Below, in pieces: positions 58,521-64,000 of a stretch of 64,000 nt of DNA. The first letter of the stretch is position 1, and every line of letters begins with the position of its first letter. The translations under genes were made by a program, and so were the position numbers. The notes under the pieces are model-generated. The model was given only the letters and a program-made list of their open reading frames with translations. It did no database searches and was not told the DNA's origin. Source of the DNA: Lindgomyces ingoldianus (lineage: Eukaryota > Ascomycota > Dothideomycetes > Pleosporales > Lindgomycetaceae); contig NW_022985171.1 of assembly GCF_010093535.1 (NCBI RefSeq), forward strand, positions 15,779 through 79,778, given 5' to 3'.

Positions 58521-61500
58521 ATGATCGGATCATGCATCGCTTCTGGGCAGAGAGACCAACTCCAGCCACACCTTTTCTCCCACCCCGGTCCCGCTCTGCC
58601 TGCCGCTACGATGCTTCCAGGAGTGTATATATCGAGTGAAAGTCTTAGCCCAAGCAGATACTATTCTCGACCTGGTGAAGGATCAAGCAGGGCATACGCA
58701 CCCGAAAATCGCTCAGATTTGTCTCCATTTATCTACCTACTTGCCTTGATCCTCCACGATGAATACAGCAGCGACAAGCAGAAAAAGTACTACCACACCC
58801 CCGGCGCTCTGCTGGACACGACATTCACGGGTCAGAGGCCGATAATTGGCGAGGGCCACCATTTCACCGTCTTCGGCAGCCCCTTCGAGAAATGGGAAAA
58901 CCTGTCCGCGCACGTCAAACGGTACAACCCAGAAGCCTACTGCATCAAATTCCCGAACCCCGGATTCCGCAATGACGACGGATTTCTCAATGAGGTAAAC
59001 GAAACTGTGCTGCGCGAGATCAAGGTACTCTGCCATCCAAAGCTGGAAATCCACGAGAATATCATTGGCTTTCTGGGCCTGGACTTCCATGAAGATTACG
59101 ACGACCACAATGTGGGTTGGCCATGCCCGCTAATGGAGGTCGCGGAATTTGGAACATTGGACTCCTTCCAATACGATCAAGGGCGGTTGAATGAGCCACT
59201 CACCACCAATCTGCTGCTCGATATTGCATCCGGACTTGATGCTCTCCACAAATGCAATATCATCCACGGCGACGTGAAGTCTGAAAACGTTCTTATCTGC
59301 CGGCACAAGCATAGAAAATACGTCGCTAAACTGTCAGATTTTGGACTGTCCATCATCAACCCAGATCCAGAGGCTCTGCACAAGCTCATCGGCGGCACCT
59401 GGCTTTGGGAAGCCCCGGAAATTGAAACTCGAATGTCTGTTCAAGGACTCAAGCAAACCGATTTGTTCTCCTTAGGCCTCCTCATCTGGCGAGTCCTGAC
59501 CAACAAATTCATGCCCTACGAGACTCTTGGACAAGACATTGTCAACCGATACTGGTCTCCAGATCAAAAAAGTTTCATACTCTCAGTGAAACAGGACTCA
59601 GAGTTCTGTGGCATTGTCCTTCACTCCCTGCGATACTCCGGGATTGATGAATGGGCCAAATCTTTTGGAATCGCCATTCTACCCCACTCTCTCGGCCACG
59701 ATCCAAAGTCAAGATGCTTACAAAAGATACTAGGGGAAATGCAAAATCCTAGACGTGGTATTCCTCAAAGGTGAGCCGCGGGTCCCTGCTCTTGAAATAA
59801 TCCTTACGCCTATCTCGTGCTAACTGGGAGTCAGAGGTCTCCTCCCACCAGAGATTAAAGATTTTCCGGCAGATGTATATTGGGCTTCTTATGACCCAGA
59901 GAATATTCTTGAACAAGTATTACTCGGATTATCAATACATTGTGCAGTATTCTAACCTCGAACAGATGATTGATGCATATCCCGAATGCATCGTCTACTT
60001 CAAGGTCCGTCCATTCGTGCTCTACCAGCTCATAGCGGATCTTGATCCCACTACAAGGTCGAGTTCAAAATCAGCTCGCCTTGCGACCTTGTTCAGCTTC
60101 ACTTTAGTCGCCTCCGGCGAAGTTTTTGGTGAAAAACACGACGAAGCGCTGACCCGGAAGCTCATGCTGCGTCTGTCCGAATTGGAATACTTCTCATTCG
60201 CTGCCATTCTTCCCTTCTATTACGAAATTACTGCCACCGCTGTGCCAACGGTTTTCAATCCCAAAATCCTTGAAGCTGCTGCCAAAGAGGACTTCTACAT
60301 GGCCAAGTGGGCTCTTGCGAGGTACTATCCAGATCAATACCGCACCTGGTTGAGCCAGACAATCCGCGAAACTGAGATTGCGTTCCAAGGACGTCCCGAT
60401 TTCAATCAACATATGCTCCTTGGTCATTTACGCCAGGGAAACTTCGAGGAGTGTAAACGATTGTTGAATACGGGTGTCCAGCCGCCAAATAAACCAGATG
60501 AACTAGGACCTGTTCACTGGCTGACATCCTTTGGAAAACAGCCACAAATCGACGAACTTCTTCATCTACTCCTACAGGCCGGGTGTATAATCGATGGCTG
60601 GGTGGATACGGGCCGAGATTTCGACATGCTGGCCGGCCGAATCGACGGCACGCCCCTTCATTGCGCCGTTATCACCCGCAACCTGCATCTGGTGCGCTCT
60701 CTATGCAGACTCGATATACGACCAAACGCTGCAAATATCGATGCGGCGTTCAAAATTGCCGCCTCTTTGCATTTTGCCGACGTCTTGCATATCCTGAACG
60801 AGTGGGTGAATGGCCTCAATCATACAGGGGGGTCCCGTCATCAACTGGACCAGTGGAGTTTAATCGTTTTCGCTGTTCTTCCGCATGCGCCGCACCTCCG
60901 GGTAGCCCGGCTATTGCGACATGGCAAGCGTGGAGCAACCGATGCCATGCTGGCTACCTTGGACTTCCTTTTGAATCTGGGGACACTACCCTTCGAAAAG
61001 CAGAAGAATTTGGTACAGTTCTTGATCTTACACGGCTGCGGTAAAGGCTTGCCGCTATTGACTGCGAAGTTCAAAATGCGGGAAAACCCCGGCCGGTGGA
61101 CTGAGTATCTGAAAGGCATACTGCCACAGGTGATCATATTCGGGGACATCGATGCCTTCTCCGCCGTCTTGGACAGTGGCTTGATTCCTAAGGACGTATG
61201 TTTCATAAATGACAAGTGGACCCTGATGCAGACATGTTGCATATCCGCTTCACGAAGAGTGGAATTCATCCAGAAAGCGCTACAACTAGGATGCTCATTG
61301 GATGCTCTGGGACCGGGCGACGAATACCAACCAAGTGCGTTCGCAGCGGCGGTCACCAAAGGCTCCTACGACATGGCCTCTTTCATGCTACAGAATGGAG
61401 CCGACAAAGACTTTACCAGTGGCTGGCTGGGAGGCCAAACCTGTATAGCCAGACTGCTGCAACAACCCGACCTGCCAATCTCACGGCTTCGTTACATGCT

Positions 61501-62931
61501 CGAAGCGTTGCCTGAGGAAGGCTTTGGACATGTGGATTACATCGTCGGTCCTGCTCAAAAACAAAACATCTTCCACGCCATCGCTTCATCTCCGTGGGCA
61601 GGCCATCGCTCGTCTTACCGACAAGCGGAGATCATGAAGTACCTGCTCAGCGTCATTGGCGACCGTAGATGCATCAATCAGACAGACATATTCGGATATA
61701 CTCCTCTCTACTTTGCCGCTTCTAAAGGGCAGCTTGAGCTCTGCGAAATACTAATAGAAGCCGGCGCAGACGTTCAGGCAAGTGTTTGCAGGTCACCGCT
61801 GAATGGGTTGATAGAGTGGCGGGAAACGTGCGCTCGCCGGGCGAAAGACTCGTGGTCGACGACCAAGGTTGGAGAGAAGAAGCTTGCAGCGAGACTGCTC
61901 GACAACGCCCAGAGAACGTTCGAACTCCTCACAAGCAAGGGAGCGACTGATTGGAAAGCAAATCCACTTCAGGTTCAAAGAGCGATAGCCAGTGGACAAG
62001 TTGCATTCCCAAACTTAGCTGTGCGTAGGATTCTCTTTATTTTGTGTCTTTTGCTGACTTAGTTCGTCATTAGACTACCGCGGAACTTTTCTCAGCCTTC
62101 TTTACACACCACGGCCAGGACGAGTATTCAAACGCAGGAAACCGCACATTTCTTCCTACACGGTCAAGAGACTTTGTTGTGCATAGAGGAGACCGAAACT
62201 CGATTCAAAATCTGTTCACAAATTTCGCCCGACGCCTAGAGAGCATGACGGGAACTGGCAATGCGGGTCCCTTACGGGACACTCGACCGCAACAGCTGCA
62301 ACTACACGCACCGCATTCATGCTGGCCGTGGGTGCCCTGCCACTTCCACGGTCAGCCCGCTGCTTCCGGAGTTATAGTCACCTCTGTGCGCAGCAGCTTG
62401 AATAGTCGCAACTTAGCTGGCAGAGAGCGTTTGGTCTCGTCCTCCCCATCAACAAGTGCATCGTATAATCATGACCCCCACATCATTCCTGTTGTTGCAA
62501 CCCATCAACGAGAAATGAGAGTTTCCAGCCTTGGAACCTCGCTGTCTTCTTTGAGTCTTGGAACGCCAACATCGCCCAGCAGTCTGAGCTACCCACACTC
62601 CTCCTCCTCGAGGCCGCAACCTACCGTTCATCCAACTTTGCCCTCTCATAGGGGCGTGAATACTGTCAAGATGCAGCTGAACTATCATCTTCAGCAGTTA
62701 GTCAAAGGTCCACAAGGGGTTGTTGACCGGACAGCGTTGAAGGTGGTATTGGAGGAAGTATTCCAGTCGCCGATCTTATTGAATGAGTCCTGCCCAAGTA
62801 TTCAGGAATGCATCGAGTTTGCCGAGATTAGTTCCATCATTGAAAGTTGGGTCGGTGAGCTACGCCTGTTCAATCTATCTCTGGTGACTATTCTACAGGC
62901 GGGAGATTTACAAATCTTTGTGTCTGAATAA
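58521..62931 (+). CDS. Protein kinase-ankyrin repeat protein, ~1414 aa, four exons
   Basis: Exons 58521-59770, 59835-59916, 59966-62020 and 62074-62931 join in frame. The three introns (64, 49 and 53 nt) have GTGAGC/GTATTA/GTGCGT donors, CTAAC/CTGAC branch sites and CAG/CAG/TAG acceptors. Kinase domain ~residues 105-440: Gly loop IIGEGHHFTV (108-117), Lys143 in CIKF, Glu165, HGDVKSEN (249-256; Gly replaces Arg, so non-RD), DFG 273-275 and APE 298-300. All catalytic residues are present, so it should be active. Exon 3 carries ankyrin-type helices, clearest at DGTPLHCAV (~60643) and FGYTPLYFAASKGQLELC (~61691); intervening repeats are divergent. Exon 4 has a Ser/Pro-rich linker and then a helical C-terminal ~90 residues of unknown type. 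Another Met at residue 31 could be the true start. The layout recalls animal RIPK4/ANKK1 but orthology is not claimed. It is paired with the HeLo-pseudokinase gene. Confidence 0.85.
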
Positions 62932-62996
62932 GCTAGTGGGAATCGAAAGATTGTTTATGTTGAGACTTGATTCTCGTTCAAGTAGGTAGACTGATT
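62932..62996. other. Tail-to-tail spacer
   Basis: 65 bp between the stop codons of the kinase-ankyrin gene and the minus-strand gene. The 3' UTRs of the two convergent genes must overlap or be very short. Confidence 0.6.
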
Positions 62997-64000
62997 CTAT
63001 GTATATACAGCTGCAATGCAATTCATCGCCCTGATGTCCGAATCCACCAACTCAGAAGCTTGCGGCACAGTTGAGAGAAAGTCCTTGAAATTCCGCTGCC
63101 TATTGAAAGCCAATGCTCCAACAAGTCTTTCCGCAGCGGCAATGCCTATTGCCGACATGAATGTGAGTCGAGACAGGGCGTCCGTGATCGCTTGTGTGTT
63201 CCTGCAATCCGCGCGAAGATTCGACAGGATGCCAACAACAACCGGCCTAGGTATGTCGCTGTTACTGTTTGCCAGCTTCATCGCCCGCAGCAGCTGCCCG
63301 ATCACCGTGATATCTTCTTGTTGGAGTAGGATGTGCCGGATCTGAGGCCCGTTGGTGGCCTCCTGTACGAGTTCTAGCTCACGCGAGAACTCCGTGGAGA
63401 GCCGCCCCGACCAGTGTAGGGAGGAGCGTTGGAGCAGGGGAGTCGACAGCCGCTGCTGTTGCCCTGCCCCATCTAGGAAGAGTTTTCGCAGGCCGTCCTG
63501 CCACTGGAACCATTGCTTCACTGTCAGTGAGTTGCACATCCTTTGGGCCAAATCCGCACCTTGGCTGTGGATGAGGGCCTCGAGAAGCTCGATCCAGCGG
63601 CCTTTAACCGAGCTTAGAACCTCATTTCTTTGCCCATGGCCGCTGGATGCCGGAGCGAGAGCCCGGGTGATGCGGAAGCAAGCTCTCTCGATGTTCTCCA
63701 TCTCGCATACGGCTTCCATCAACATCTCGGAGACAGAGGGTAAGCTCGTCAGACAAGAGTGCCTGATATCGACGGGGATGTGAGTTGCCTGGGCCAGGAC
63801 AAGGGCCGCCTTGCGATGATGGGGGTTCCTGGAACGGGTCCAAATCTGAAGCATTCCGCTAATGAACGCTCTTTCTTCCTTGCTACATTCATCTTGGTCT
63901 GTAAGCTGCCCTCGACAGTAGGCTTTCAGCATTACGACGAGCCCGGTCGTCGGTCTGTCGGACCCTTGCCATAACGTATCATGCAGGCTCAGTGCCGCTT
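62997..64000 (-). CDS. Unrecognised protein, C-terminal part (5' end beyond window)
   Basis: The frame is open from the window edge through the internal Met at 63932 to a TAG at 62997-62999, giving at least ~333 residues. The 22 codons before that Met (including LHDTLWQGSDRPTTG) read as natural coding sequence, so the real start lies outside the window. The protein is rich in Leu/Ala helices (for example HRKAALVLAQATHIP and AIGIAAAERLVGALAF), suggesting an alpha-helical solenoid or globular fold. It has no transmembrane segment or catalytic motif that I recognise. Its stop is 65 bp from the convergent kinase-ankyrin gene. No function is assigned. Confidence 0.7.
   Translation of the reverse strand, partial: AALSLHDTLWQGSDRPTTGLVVMLKAYCRGQLTDQDECSKEERAFISGMLQIWTRSRNPHHRKAALVLAQATHIPVDIRHSCLTSLPSVSEMLMEAVCEMENIERACFRITRALAPASSGHGQRNEVLSSVKGRWIELLEALIHSQGADLAQRMCNSLTVKQWFQWQDGLRKLFLDGAGQQQRLSTPLLQRSSLHWSGRLSTEFSRELELVQEATNGPQIRHILLQQEDITVIGQLLRAMKLANSNSDIPRPVVVGILSNLRADCRNTQAITDALSRLTFMSAIGIAAAERLVGALAFNRQRNFKDFLSTVPQASELVDSDIRAMNCIAAVYT

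Noticed and set aside
59873..62062. Separate ankyrin gene starting at 59873
   Set aside because: A 49-nt intron (59917-59965) with good signals joins this frame to the upstream kinase exons, and no start codon is needed.

Overview
The window looks like a chromosome segment of a filamentous ascomycete (Pezizomycotina). The genes have short introns with GT...CTAAC/CTGAC...AG signals and encode families typical of these fungi. About 55 kb is AT-rich, stop-riddled, retrotransposon-derived DNA depleted in CpA/TpG, the signature of repeat-induced point mutation (RIP). No tool was run: homology calls come from reading degraded motifs, and element boundaries from matched target-site duplications (TSDs).

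Layout. 1-950: tandem array of ~183-bp units with a solo LTR. 1019-2747: short island of normal composition carrying a small Cys-rich, GPI-type ORF between inverted repeats. 2839-14842: complete chromodomain Gypsy element (family E, copy E1) containing three younger insertions. 14848-18089: mixed degraded and normal sequence with several solo LTRs. 18090-29210: a second copy (E2) in the opposite orientation, containing six insertions. 29425-55474: a nest in which another Gypsy (J) hosts E3 (itself hosting a pogo element) and a 77-bp-LTR TRIM. That TRIM hosts Gypsy A, and A hosts both a second copy of its own family (B) and a Copia element (C). Nearly every insertion keeps a matching 5-bp TSD, so the order can be read directly. 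There is one assembly gap at 31550-31644.

55475-64000 is normal-composition DNA with three genes. A HeLo-domain pseudokinase gene (minus strand) lies head to head, across 414 bp, with a long gene for a kinase-ankyrin protein (plus strand). Each model is rebuilt from in-frame exons. The third gene (minus strand) runs off the window end and is not recognised.

The gene pair is the most interesting biology. HeLo domains are membrane-attacking cell-death modules related to the four-helix bundle of MLKL. Here a HeLo-pseudokinase (MLKL-like layout) shares an upstream region with an apparently active non-RD kinase fused to ankyrin repeats (RIPK4/ANKK1-like layout). That the kinase acts on the HeLo protein in a fungal regulated-cell-death or allorecognition pathway is inference only.
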